Made by a program: the position numbers and the translations under genes. From NCBI GenBank assembly GCA_934047225.1, contig OW203988.1, positions 10,140,229-10,204,228 of the forward strand: 64,000 bases of DNA, written 5' to 3'. This DNA is from Ypsolopha sequella (taxonomy: Eukaryota > Arthropoda > Insecta > Lepidoptera > Ypsolophidae). The notes beneath the pieces were generated by a model. It saw only the letters and a program-made list of their open reading frames with translations, ran no database searches and had not been told where the DNA came from. This document shows, piece by piece, positions 43,695 through 54,304 of the stretch (its first letter is position 1; the number at the start of each line of letters is the position of its first letter).

Positions 43695-43986
43695 AGTTAA
43701 TGTTTAAAAAACTGTTAAACATAATCAATCAGCTAATGATGTGCTGGCATGTAAATATATTATGTAAATATATATGGACCAACATTTTGATACATAAGAG
43801 TTTTTATTACATAATAATAATTGAGTACACGTATATAAAAATACCCACCTACTTCAAATCTTCTTCAGAGGTTACGTACTACACTTCAAAAAATCACGGT
43901 TGTTCAACATAAAAAAAATTGTAAAGTACGAATTGTACTTGCATGCTGAGGGTTTCTTATAAATGATATCCCACCAAAAATATAAA

Positions 43987-44186
43987 TGTGTGAAAGGGGC
44001 CGAGTTCAGTACGAAGGCAGTGCAGAATCTTTGCCGAAAAAATTATTGGGATCAGGAGCCAAGTTCGATGGAGGTTCCTTAAGTCACAACTGCTGGAATG
44101 TATCAAATATCCACGCCGCCCAGGACGGTGATTCTGGCGCGTGCGCAAAAATTGCGAAATCAGAAAAATCTATAATTTCCGTAGAA
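43987..44186 (+). pseudogene. Possible pogo/Tigger-like transposase fragment
   Basis: A + frame with one stop reads AVQNLCRKNYWDQEPSSM, EVP, stop, VTTAGMYQISTPPRTVILAR, AQKLRNQ. The part 'GM.....TPPR.VI..R.QK' resembles the segment after the first catalytic Asp in pogo/Tigger transposases. The Asp itself is not visible. A different + frame is open over 70 codons but has no recognisable motif. Weak call. Confidence 0.28.
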
Positions 44187-44629
44187 AATCCCTTGTAAGA
44201 TCACTCGAAATCTGCCGTAGGAAATTTTTTCGCACTTGCAAGAATTGCCGTCCTAGAAGGAAATTATTTTATCAGTCAAAAAAATTCAATTGTTAAGACT
44301 AAGTTCACTTTCGAATATCTATAGATTTTCTCGATTGTTTTCTCCAGAGTGTCAAAAACTGTAACTTAGGTGATTCTTGAAATATTTCTGTCAAGAAATC
44401 ACACCATCCAAGTTCTGCGATTTTAGCATTTATTCACTGACAAAGTACAAAAACTTTACAAGTTGTTGCTATATCATCACAGCTACATATTTTTACAATA
44501 AGCTATTTTATGTCTACAGTTTGGTACACTGTTGTATTTTTAAACATGCTTTTTTTGACTTCTTTTTTAAGGATTTTTATTTTGCGTTAAATCTTTTTTA
44601 ATCGATTCCTTAAATTGTCACGTTAAATG

Positions 44630-44880
44630 CAATTCACCGTCCATACTCGGTACACCCGCGTTTCACCGACGATTATTACGTCCCAACGTGATAAGTGATG
44701 AGCTTTTAGGGCATGCAGATTTTCTTACGAAGTTTTTCTTCACCGTTCAGCAAGTGGTAAGTACAAACAAATACTATGCACATAAATTCTGAAAAACTCA
44801 TTGGTGCATGCCCGACCGGGGATCGAACCTGGATCTCAAGGTTGAGAGGCCAGCGTTCTAACCCTGAACTACCGCCGCCA
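44630..44880 (-). mobile_element. tRNA-derived SINE, well preserved head
   Basis: On the minus strand the element begins 'tggcggcggtagttcagg' (A-box region) and carries 'aggttcgatccccggtcg' (B box, about 44814-44831). The body is 'atgagtttttcagaattta', 'caagtggtaag' reversed and 'cacgttgggacgtaataatc'. The tRNA-like head and this body are shared with 7968 (+), 39228 (-) and 18020 (-). The best representative of the family in the window. Confidence 0.8.
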
Positions 44881-45289
44881 AAAATATTAGTTTTTTAAAT
44901 ATAAGACAGAATAACGGAGTCTCTTCATAATGGTTCATAATGGTTCTCTTTTGTCCTGTTGGTAGAGAACCCTAAAAATGTCCGCAGAACAGTTTCTTTT
45001 TCTTAACAAACTCTTCGTCTCTCATTTCATAATTCTCCTCTCTCCAAAATGCACCTTCGAGGTGCGGCAACAGCATTTCCAGGTCAAAAAGTAAAACTTC
45101 AAATTTATCGCCGCAGCTAGATGGTTAAATCAATTTGAACGCCTAAGAGCTAGGCCGTCAATTAAATAGCGGCATCCAATTGACTACCTAGACTGCTGGT
45201 AGTATAAGTAAAGACAACCTAACGTTTAACGTGTTGACTGCCCGAAAGCTAGACATAATAAATTTTGCATATAGATACCTTTTATAGTG

Positions 45290-45835
45290 TAAACATCCAC
45301 TAAGAAAGGATTTTTCAAAATTCACCCCCTAAGGGGGTGAAACTGGGGTTCAAAGTTTGTATGGGGAAACAAGATAAGTTATCATATTTTATTCGAGACG
45401 TCACAGGAGTACTCCTATCTATAAATGAGTAAACATGTGTTTCAGGTTTTTTCAGAATTCAACCTCTAAAAGGGGAAAATGGGGTGACAAAGTCTGAAAA
45501 TCAACATGGGTATCGTTTGTATGGTTTTTTGGATCGCTGATGACTAAAACAACAACGATTTCTAAAACCAACGTAGTGGACGTGAAATACCATCATCCCC
45601 TGTTGGGGTGCGATGGGGTTGAAATGTGTAAATATCAATATTATGGGTGTCGTTTTTATGGTTTTTTGGGACATTAATTACGAAAATGGCATCGATTTTG
45701 AAATTTAATATAGTGAACATGAACATTTTTGAAAGTATGTGTGCCAGGTGCCAGAGCAAAGCGGCTGTAACAGACGGACAGACAGACAGCCACACAAGTG
45801 ATCCTATTAGGGTTAATTTTTTTTCCTTTTGAGGT
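45290..45835 (+). repeat. Family E repeat, copy 1 (shares its core with 52085-52400)
   Basis: 'cactaagaaaggatttttca' followed by 'ccccctaagggggtgaa', 'tttgtatggggaaacaagat' and 'tcacaggagtactcctatct' match the interior of the foldback at 51909-52703. The 3' end 'cagacggacagacagacagc' plus 'gatcctattagggtta' resembles the ends at 575-625 and 62690-62760. Confidence 0.75.
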
Positions 45836-45910
45836 ATCTATCTATCTATATATCCACAATCTATCTATCTGTCTATCATTCTATATATCTATATCTATCT
45901 ATATATATAA
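45836..45910. repeat. TATC-type microsatellite
   Basis: Interrupted 'tatctatctatc' repeats. Confidence 0.85.
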
Positions 45911-46038
45911 CATAGCATTAGTTCACATTTTTAAAAATTGTTTGTTGATTTTGGTTCAGATTTGATTTATAAGTTTAGTATTTTTATTTGACATAAAATA
46001 TAATATTATCAAAACGCGCGTAAGCTGACATTACTAAA

Positions 46039-46166
46039 TTATTATTACATGCGACTTGAACACTCATGTGTGACTGTTGTTGACTACATGCCAACCATTT
46101 CACCGAGTGATTTTGAGAGATTGTGAATTTGCATTTTGAGTGCTCAAGCAGCATGTAATAATAATT
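46039..46166. mobile_element. Palindromic MITE, about 128 bp
   Basis: 'aattattattacatgcgact' plus 'tgaacactca' pairs with 'tgagtgctcaagcagcatgt' plus 'aataataatt', arms of about 32 bp. Confidence 0.75.
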
Positions 46167-46396
46167 AAAACATAAAATATTTAAATAAAAATCATAATTT
46201 TAATATAACGTACCTAGTTACTTATTTCACTTATCATTGTAGTAGTAATATTATATTTCCTAATAAATATAAAAAGCTTATATCCTTAAAAGTATTGTTA
46301 ATCTATCTCGTAAGATCCAACAATGTCGATCTCATGTGAATACATGCTACTCTTTCTTTTCCTCCCCCCGCCTCGTCGCGCGGCGCGAATGGCGGG

Positions 46397-46978
46397 TAGG
46401 GTTGCCAGATGTCCGGTTTTGGACCGGACAGTACGGTTTTTTGAACGGCTGTCCGGTCTAGAAATTTTTGGAAAACCGGACAATAGAATGTCCGTTTTTT
46501 TTTAAATACACGATATTTATACCTCACTCACGAGATGATACAATATGTGTGCTGTGTTACCGTCTCCAATGCCTTCGTAGAAAGAGTTTTTAGCGTAATG
46601 CCTAATGGGTAATGTATGGACTGACAAAAGAAATCGACTAGGTGTGAATACCGTAAAAAGCGAATCATGTGTTGCATTGTATTTAAAGAAACAATTTCAG
46701 GCAATAAACGTTTATTAAAAGCAGTACCATCTACCTAGTGCCGAATATGTTAAATATTGATTTTTGCTTACCAATAGCAATAATAAATATAGGTAAGTTT
46801 TAATGCTTACTAAGCGTTTCTTTGTGTTCACCCTCAGTAACTTCCGGTAATTTTCTAAGTTTGATCTGGCCAAAATAAAAAAAATCAAATTTTCGACAAA
46901 TTGTACCAAAAAAAAATCCCCTTTGTTACCCTTTGATAAAAATGTTCGGTTTTTATCTGAACCATCTGGCAACCCTAA
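46397..46978 (+). mobile_element. hAT-type non-autonomous element
   Basis: Left 'tagggttgccagatgtccgg' and right 'ttatctgaaccatctggcaa' plus 'ccctaa' carry inverted termini TAGGGTTGCCAGATG / CATCTGGCAACCCTA. The flanks 'atggcggg' (46389-46396) and 'ttggcggg' (46979-46986) form a 7/8 match, consistent with an aged 8-bp target duplication. The interior keeps part of the hAT dimerisation domain. Confidence 0.85.
46541..46700 (+). pseudogene. hAT transposase C-terminal dimerisation domain, frameshifted
   Basis: One frame reads TVSNAFVERVFSVM and then breaks; the next reads NVWTDKRNRLGVNTVKSE and SCVALYLKKQF. Together these are the 'S.A..ERVFS......N.L....V...' block at the C-terminus of hAT transposases, where subunits dimerise. 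The break at about 46598-46613 lies in 'cctaatgggtaatgt', consistent with a small slippage duplication. The BED finger and catalytic core are deleted, so nothing functional remains. Confidence 0.85.
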
Positions 46979-47010
46979 TTGGCGGGGCATAGCGGTTATG
47001 GTCAAGCTAC

Positions 47011-47168
47011 ACAGTACTCCCAAAGTAATAATGCGCATACAAATCTATAGCCGAGCGACCGGACGTACTACGTGAACTTACTGCTTGTATAGAAAGTGTA
47101 AGAAAATACGAACTTTGCCGAACAGTGGCGAAGATTTGTTTGCGCATTATTACTTTGGGAGCACTGTA
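47011..47168. mobile_element. MITE family C, copy 2
   Basis: Left 'acagtactcccaaagtaata' plus 'atgcgcatacaaatct', right 'agatttgtttgcgcattatt' plus 'actttgggagcactgt'. The interior is the reverse complement of the copy at 23818. Confidence 0.85.
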
Positions 47169-47339
47169 CACTGCACTACACACATGGCTGTAAGGTACTA
47201 TAGCAAAAGTCTCGTGGTGACTGACTCATCGAACTACACTTTTTACGGCCTAGCGCTCAATCGCCAAGTGTCTGTAGTATAACGAACAATAAGGAACCTT
47301 TCCGAATATAAATGTTCCCTCAGAGGTTCATTTATATAT

Positions 47340-47745
47340 TAGGTCTTTACATATGCAATTGCCGTTTTCTATAGAGAATTTGAAAGAAACTCAATTTTCA
47401 GTACTAAAATTTTAAAATTTTTTTTTAGGAATGACAAATCCAAATTGTGTTTTTTCTTTTGTGTATTTGTGTATGAATGAGACAACAGCAACATTTATTT
47501 AATTTTTAAAAAGTGTCAGCTGTAAAAAAATATTTCGAATGGAAGTGGATGGCACTTTGGACGAACTGTTTTTGAAATTTTAATTTTGGTTATCAAACTG
47601 ACAATAAAAACAAAACTTAATACGTAGATGTAAAACCTTGAAATTAACTTTTAAAAAAAAAACAAATAATGGAAATAGCCATTAAATTACAGGAATTATG
47701 AACTCATGAATCTGTAAGAAAATTTCGGCAATTTTATATGTATAA
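47340..47745 (-). mobile_element. MITE family B, copy 2 (inverted)
   Basis: Begins 'aggtctttacatatgcaatt' plus 'gccgttttctatagagaatt' and is the complement of 22231-22622, with a matching right end 'cggcaattttatatgta'. The most complete termini of the three copies. Confidence 0.8.
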
Positions 47746-48129
47746 CTATTATTAAATTTATGTATAAGTATACAAAAATAGATATCATAACACTATTGTT
47801 CCACATATAAATTGTTACAAAGCTATGACCACAGTTCTGTGGCTATGACAAATATACATTCAGACAGATGGATGGACAAAGGAGTTCTACATTTATCTGG
47901 TCCATTGGTCTAATTTCCTGATCTTCTCGAAGGCCACCGGTAAATTGTAACCTCACGGAAGAAGGCGTATACAATCATGCAGTGCCTTGCGCGTAAATAA
48001 GACTGATTTATGCAATGAATAATTATAGGTGTAGTTGAAGTGAGCTATCGAACATTCATCTCCCACGTAATGTTTACTAAATAAATATTGATATATATAG
48101 TGATTTTTGTTAAATTATATACATGAATT

Positions 48130-48287
48130 AATGATAGCAAGATATATTTCGAGTCCTCTTGGACTCTGCATCAGTTGCTTAATTGACAATAGTTTTTGGG
48201 TGACAGTCTAGCTCCTAACCTTTTTAATTATCTATTGTCATATCTCTGACTGTAACCTGTTGTGTACGCCAAATAAAATAAATAAAT
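48130..48287 (+). repeat. Retroelement 3' end with AAATA tail, copy 1
   Basis: 'tgggtgacagtctagctcct' and 'aacctgttgtgtacgccaaa' followed by 'taaaataaataaat'. Shared with 50495-50580. A stem-forming stretch 'gagtcctcttggactc' lies upstream at 48151-48166. The coding part is missing. Confidence 0.65.
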
Positions 48288-48323
48288 GCAGATAAGAAAT
48301 ATAAAAAATAAACATAAAATTCG

Positions 48324-49540
48324 TTACAATTTATTAGGTACACATAAAAACTTTGTTGCCTTTACCTTAAAAGAGTTAATAGTTTCCAAAAATAAATCGG
48401 TTTCACCGAGTTGCTCGTTATATAGTGTGGGGTAACGGGTGAAAAATCTATTATTGGCGTAATTAGTACAGTTTGTGGTGGTGTGGAATTTGAAAGATTT
48501 ACAACGTGAGGAGGCGCGTGGAATTCTAAACAATAAGAGTTCCAACAAGTTAGAGCAGTCGACTTTGTTGTTCACAAGTTTGTGAAGGAAAACAGCGTCT
48601 ATGAGTTCACGACGACTTGCTAATGTAGGTACGAGTATATTATGATGGATAGCAGCGGAGCTGTAGACAGTGGATAAATGACCTGTCCTATATTCTAGTG
48701 CCTTTAAGAATTTATTCTGTATTCTCTCAATGCGATCAATGTCGATGACATAGTAGGGACACCAAACAACACAACAGAACTCAAGTATACTTCGAACAAA
48801 AGCAAAAAACAACGTTTTATATGTTTTAGCACGCTTAAAAGGCTGACAAATCCGAAGAATGAAACCAAGGCGCTTATAGGCTTTTTTAATCACGTGATCA
48901 ACATGGTTTTTAAAATCCGTTTTTGCGTCCAAGATAACACCGAGGTCCCTTATATGATCGACACGCGTTAAGGTTTTACCTGTCAGCTCGTAATTGTGTA
49001 AAATAGTATGGTGTCGTCTAGAGTAGCTTATAGTAAAACATTTATCAACATTGAGGAATAAGGAAAATTGCACAATAAGAGACCATGTTATTTAAATCAT
49101 GCTGAAGGTCGTTGCAGTCATCGATGAAGTCAATCACCCGGAAGATTTTCATGTCATCCGCGTAGAGCAAGTGATCACACTTGGTAAATACTGTTTTACT
49201 CATGTCATTTATATATAACATAAACAACAGAGGACCCAAATGAGAGCCCTGTGGGACGTCAGACTCAATTGCTAAGAATTGGGACATGAAACCTTTAAGA
49301 GCGACTGCTTGAAAACGTCTACTTACATAAGATGCGTTCCATCTAATCAGATCGCCGTGTATACCAATCTGGATGAGCTTTGAAATTAACGTAATATGAC
49401 AAATTTTGTCAAAAGCTTTTGAAAAATCGGTATACACAGCATCTACCTGATGGCCATTCTCCATAGCAGACAGGACGAAGTCAGTAAAGGTAAGTAAGTT
49501 TGTTTTGACGCTGCGGCCCTTCACAAAACCATGTTGTTTT
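48324..49540 (-). pseudogene. LINE reverse transcriptase fragment, frameshifted
   Basis: Two minus-strand frames overlap at 49045-49073. The first (to 49524, extending a few codons upstream as KQHGFVKGRSVKTNL) has AVYTDFSKAFDKI with the first catalytic Asp, DVPQGSHLGPLLF and YADD (about 49160-49171). The second has LNVDKCFTISYSRR, VDHIRDLGVILD, RSILEFCCVVWCP and a C-terminal RYPTLYNEQL. These are the palm and thumb regions of a Jockey/CR1-group LINE ORF2. The usual 'SGVPQGS' glycine is Asp here. The endonuclease and fingers are missing. It abuts, tail to tail, the + strand retroelement 3' end at 48130-48287. Confidence 0.88.
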
Positions 49541-49576
49541 GTTGTTTAAGTTGTGCACTTTGTATCGAATGACTGA

Positions 49577-49840
49577 CGTTAAACCTTAAGATGAATTTGC
49601 GGAAGCTGGAAACTGGCAATAGTACTCGTCCATACGAACAGCTTTTACTATGAAACCAAACCTTGGATCGCGAAAAAAAAATTTACTGTTCTATAGAAAA
49701 CTTACATAGCTACCCGACCAAAATGTATGAAGCAACTAATTTCTCTTTCTCGATTCTTCAATTATTTTTCACTGAAAGTTGTTCGTATAGACGAGTACTA
49801 TCGCCAGTTTTCGGCTTCCGCAACTTCACCTTAACACCTT
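49577..49840. mobile_element. Palindromic MITE (best copy of the 'gtccatacgaac' family)
   Basis: 'ttgcggaagctggaaactgg' plus 'caatagtactcgtccatacg' pairs with 'cgtatagacgagtactatcg' plus 'ccagttttcggcttccgcaa'. The core contains 'gctacccgaccaaaatgtat', shared with 1081-1330. Confidence 0.85.
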
Positions 49841-49849
49841 GTCTAATAT

Positions 49850-50285
49850 GTATTTAAATTGTCTTTGATTTGATTTTAAGTTGTCAATACGTGGTATGAT
49901 CTCATTGCTAAGCGTCAAAACAGTAACAAATAATGGAGTCAACCATAAATCATTGTCATATTATTAAACGAGTAGCAGTTTTTGTTATGCTTAATAACTA
50001 ATTATTCTGCAATCTAAATTATCCAGTCTACTTTATTGCCTCTTACCAAATTAGATATCGATTTTGAATGACTATTGGAGAACAATATGAGCGGTCGGCT
50101 AGACATAAAGAACTTGATATATTTAATGCGAATGCAGTTGCCTATAAAAGGCAAATCAAGCTGCTTATTTCATAAAATAGTTTTTAAGTATTTTACTGTT
50201 TTTAAGTTAGTGATGTACTTATATATGTATATTTTTTTGTCTATGCTGTATTTAAGTAATAATATTAGTATTATGCTTTTAATTT
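49850..50285. other. No feature recognised
   Basis: AT-rich, no gene or repeat identified. Confidence 0.4.
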
Positions 50286-50289
50286 AGTT

Positions 50290-50460
50290 AATAAAGCCGA
50301 TTCTGAAGGCTTTAATTTTAGTTTTAGTGCTGTCAAAACTAAATTTTCTTCGATACAAAATAGTCCTTAAGAGTTAGGGTTAGAAGCTAAATTTCTTTGG
50401 AAAATTTTAAGCTTTGACAGCACTAAAACTAAAATTAAAGCCTTCAGAATTGGCTTTATT
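50290..50460. mobile_element. Palindromic MITE, about 171 bp
   Basis: 'aataaagccgattctgaagg' plus 'ctttaattttagttttagtg' pairs with 'cactaaaactaaaattaaag' plus 'ccttcagaattggctttatt'. Arms of about 60 bp, almost perfect. Confidence 0.9.
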
Positions 50461-50494
50461 TTCTTTTTAATAATAGTTAGCATGCTGTGCGTGC

Positions 50495-50580
50495 GCGTTT
50501 TTGGGTGACAGTCTATCTCCTAACATTTGTAATCTCTGATTGTAACCTGTTGTGTACGCCAAATAAAATAAATAAATAAA
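50495..50580 (+). repeat. Retroelement 3' end with AAATA tail, copy 2
   Basis: 'tgggtgacagtctatctcct' and 'aacctgttgtgtacgccaaa' followed by 'taaaataaataaataaa', as at 48195-48287. Confidence 0.7.
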
Positions 50581-50732
50581 AAGATACGGAGCGCGTGAAA
50601 TTAGATATGTTAAATGCAATATATGGGATCAAAGTAAATTCAGTTTTGATAAAATAAAGCCAAGTGTACCATTTACAGGTTCCATCATCATATAGGTATT
50701 ATATGTAATCTGTTTGAAAATATGCTTTATAC

Positions 50733-51128
50733 TACACCTGCTCGGAAAGTACCTTCTTTCTTTGTTGAAAACGATGCAGAAAATACGTCATTACTGTCAT
50801 ACAAATATGCGGGCGGCAAAAGTGTATGAAAATTCATTGTTAACGTGCTTGAGCGGGCAGAAAAAGTATATGCAAATCCATTGTTAACGTGCTGTTTTTT
50901 TTTTAAATAACATAAAGAATGAGCAAGTGGCCAAGTGGCCAGTATTATTTTGCGAACTCGTACATAAAACTCGAAAAATGATACTGGCCACTTGCTTTTC
51001 CTGCACATAATAAAAAATAAGAAGGAAATAAAAAGTGACAATCGCACGTCGTGAGTCAGTCGGTTTCTTTTATCGTATCTTGATTAAAAGTAAAATTATA
51101 CTATTTCCTCGCAGGTGTAGTATAAAGC
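50733..51128. mobile_element. Non-autonomous element with 17-bp perfect terminal inverted repeats
   Basis: 'ctttatactacacctgc' at 50724-50740 and 'gcaggtgtagtataaag' at 51112-51128 are exact complements. The interior holds 'gtgtatgaaaattcattgtt' repeated once ('gtatatgcaaatccattgtt') and a hairpin around 50932-51000 ('caagtggcc...ggccacttg'). Class unknown. Confidence 0.65.
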
Positions 51129-51139
51129 ACTATGTATCA

Positions 51140-51905
51140 CTCGGGAGAAAGTGCGATTCCCAACTCGTGTGTATTGAGGCCCTTGGCTTCGCCTCGGGCC
51201 TCAAACTACACCCTCGTTGGTAATCTTCCCCTTTCTTCCCTCGGTGAACAATGTACTATTATTGAACATCTCAAACGAATTAAAAAAACAACAAAATGTG
51301 ACGTCAGAAAACATTTTTCGTATTGTTTTTACTTCACTTCTATGCCAAATTTCATCTCAATTGACTTATTTCTTGAGAAAAAAAAATGTAGATCACATCG
51401 TGTACAGATACATTTTTTTTATAAATAACAATCAAACATTAAAAATAACTAAACAAAACTATTAAACTATTTTTTTTTTAATAACAATGAAATAACAAAA
51501 CAAAACAAATTTTTTTATAAAATTATCTTACAAAATATATAAATTATGTACCAAAATATTCTTTATTATCTATCTTTAAAATCCTATCTCATAATTATAA
51601 ATAACTAACAAAATTAATATTCTTTTCATAAACTGTCTATTTTATTCAAATTATCGACGATAAGCGGCTCCATAATGTCTAAGCTAAACCGCTCAAATGC
51701 TGCGTGAGCAGTTGTCGTTATCATGTGTACGTAAGTTCTTTGACCTGTTTATCACTGAGTTTGTATAATAGTCATAATTGCAATGCTCTACAAATTCCTT
51801 TAAGGGATTTGTAAAGTTTTACCAAAATACAATATCATGTTATTTAACATTTTATTTACTTAGAATTTTTTTAATAATTAGGCTGAGAAATGAGTGCTCT
51901 CTAAG
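51140..51905. other. No gene recognised
   Basis: 'gaggcccttggcttcgcctc' at 51175-51200 is a small GC-rich palindrome; the rest is AT-rich. Confidence 0.4.
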
Positions 51906-51908
51906 GGT

Positions 51909-52703
51909 ATGTGGATGGAAAAGTTGAAAGCAGGGTCTTTGACTTAAGAACTTTGTTTAGACTAGTTAGAAAATAAACATACTAAAAGTCCTTATCCCTC
52001 CGAGTCGAGCCCGAGGGGGGGGGGGGGGGGGCACAAAGAAGATCCCGTTTTTTGGTTTTTTGCTTACATCTCAACAACAGCTGGTTCTATAGACTTGAAA
52101 TTTTGCATATAGTGAAGGCGTCCACTAAGAAAGGATTTTTCAAAACACACCCCCTAAGGGGGTGAGACGGGTGTCCAAAGTTTGTATGGGGAAACAAGAT
52201 TAGTTAGAATTTTTTATTCGAGACTTCACAGGAGTACTCTTATCTATAAATGTGTTTCAAGTTTTTTCAGAATTCAACCCCTAAAAGGGGGAAATGGGGT
52301 AAAAATTTTGAAAATCAACATGGGTATCGTTTGAATGGTTTATCGGGTCGCTGATTACGAAAACAACAATGATTTTAAAATCCAACGTGGTTGACGTGAA
52401 AAAGGCTTTGAAATTCGACCATTTTTCGAAGCTCATAGCTAGGCAAAGATTGGAGATAGATAAAAAGTGTGAAAGCTAAAGTTGTAGAAAATTTTATCAG
52501 CTTTCATTATGTAGTAAAACAAAATTTCGTACAATGCACGGTTTTCGAGATGTAAGCAAAAAACCAAAAAACGGGATCTTCTTTGTGCCCCCCCTCCTTG
52601 GGCTCGACTCGGAGAGGCAAGGACTTTTAGCATGTTTATCTCCTAACAAGTCCAAACAAAGTTCCTAAGTTAAAGATCCTGCTTTCGACTTTTCCATCCA
52701 CAA
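51909..52703. mobile_element. Foldback element, about 795 bp, arms about 160 bp
   Basis: 'gtggatggaaaagttgaaag' at the left and 'gctttcgacttttccatcca' at the right start the arms, which continue through 'aaaagtccttatccctccga', 'gatcccgttttttggttttt' and 'tgcttacatctc'. The interior shares family E sequence with 45290. A run of 17 G at 52015-52031 faces 'gccccccctcc' in the other arm. No transposase frame. Confidence 0.88.
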
Positions 52704-52709
52704 ATTATT

Positions 52710-54300
52710 CGTTGCTTAAACTAAATGTGATATTCCATATTTAATATCTTTCAGGAAAAAAAATCCAAGCCTTCACTAACACCTGTGGGTAAAAATATTT
52801 TGGGAACTTGATACATTAAATACAATTAAATATTTCACCTTCTCTTAACAAAACATACATTTTTCCATTGCATTTCCTTTTTTATTTATACAGTTTTAAA
52901 CTGTTACAACAGGTATTTTAACCTATTCTATAGTACACGATTTTAAGACATAAAGTCTCCAAACTTTTTCACGGAGAACGATTTGTTACGACAGTAGGTT
53001 ATTTTGTGGTACTACACTGCAACACCATGATCAAAAGCAGGATCAACCCTTCACATTTGAGGATGTACCCAAGGTACCTCTTTCGTGTACCTCTTATAAC
53101 TTTCCATAATTTACACACTTTAAGCTATTTATAATATTTAGTATATATAATTCCCATAAAGATCTCCATCGATAAAAAAAAACTTCGTCATTGTTATTCG
53201 CATTAGTTATGCGTTTAATTATCTCATAACATAATTATAAAATACTCTGTGACCATCTTTTGGTAGTTGCAATGCCTCATATTAAATATGGGCCTCCACT
53301 GAACAGCTGAACATATCATATTTATAAAAATTAAAACTTTTTTTTGTAAAAAGAATTTCTTTAAATTCTAAATGTGAGAATATAAACCATAGTCTCAGAA
53401 GGATTTACTTAGTAACAATTTAATGGCTAACACAAATTTACCATTAATAAGGATGTATATTATTATATTCGGTATGTCCAGATACTTAACTTACTTACTT
53501 AACTCCCAGTTACGGCTTTTCATGACGTCATGCAGGAACACAACGAATCGCTTGGCGGCATAGTCTCGTCAATTTGATGACAAGCCACAGCCAAAGCCTA
53601 CCACCAGTTTTCAGGGGCAACTTTTTTTTTCTTGCGCTCTAATTGACCTGCCCACCAGATGAGAAGGTGGAATATGTAAGAAGGAGCCTTACTCGTACAA
53701 CCCGCAAGAGTTAACTTGAGACTTCGCTGGGATGGCGTATGCGCGCGGTACTGACTGCAAAAAAGTATCATTTGTCGAAAATATGTTTTATGGTTGATTG
53801 GATTGGAGGTGTTAAATAAAATAAAAAAATCTAATAATCTTTTTTATCATACATTTAAAAGAAAAATGAAAAAAAAATTACATTCAAAAACCAAATATAA
53901 AAAAAAATTGTACCTACTTAAACTATTTACTGGTTATCTATAGGTTGTATTCCAGATAATTCGCAGCCGATGTCACTGCTATTGTCTGTATACTTCTGGC
54001 TGGATTTAGTTGGATATTAATTTATTAATTCTTTTCACATATCGTGACAGCACGGCAACATAGAGGCTCTATGATAGAGCATAGAGAACGGACTTTTTCT
54101 TCTAATTATAAAACAATCATGAAGCAATATTAACCTAACAAAAACCAACAAACTGATGCAATCAGGCAAAAATACCAAACGCACGTAAATTGGTTGTGAG
54201 ATTGCTAACGGTACTGACGCGTAGTGACGCGTCGATGGCGAGAGCGGTAAAAAGCGCGGGGGTCGGGAGGAGAGCACGCATTCCGCTCGAGTCTCAAGTT
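52710..54300. other. No gene recognised
   Basis: AT-rich. The patch 53510-53620 (with 'ctaccaccagtttt', the complement of an RTE/SINE-like 'actggtggtag') and the patch 53640-53760 may be repeat remnants. The minus frame at 54035-54277 has no family motif. Confidence 0.35.
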
Positions 54301-54304
54301 AACT

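Noticed and set aside
43986..44198. 70-codon + frame starting MCERGRVQYEG
   Set aside because: A neighbouring frame shows a weak transposase-like pattern instead, and neither has splice or start support; kept only as a low-confidence relic.
44805..44880. Functional tRNA gene on the minus strand
   Set aside because: A and B boxes are visible, but the acceptor ends do not pair properly and the sequence continues into a SINE body found elsewhere.
53500..53760. Coding or regulatory patch
   Set aside because: Fragments resemble RTE/SINE sequence ('actggtggtag' complement) but are too short and diverged to delimit.
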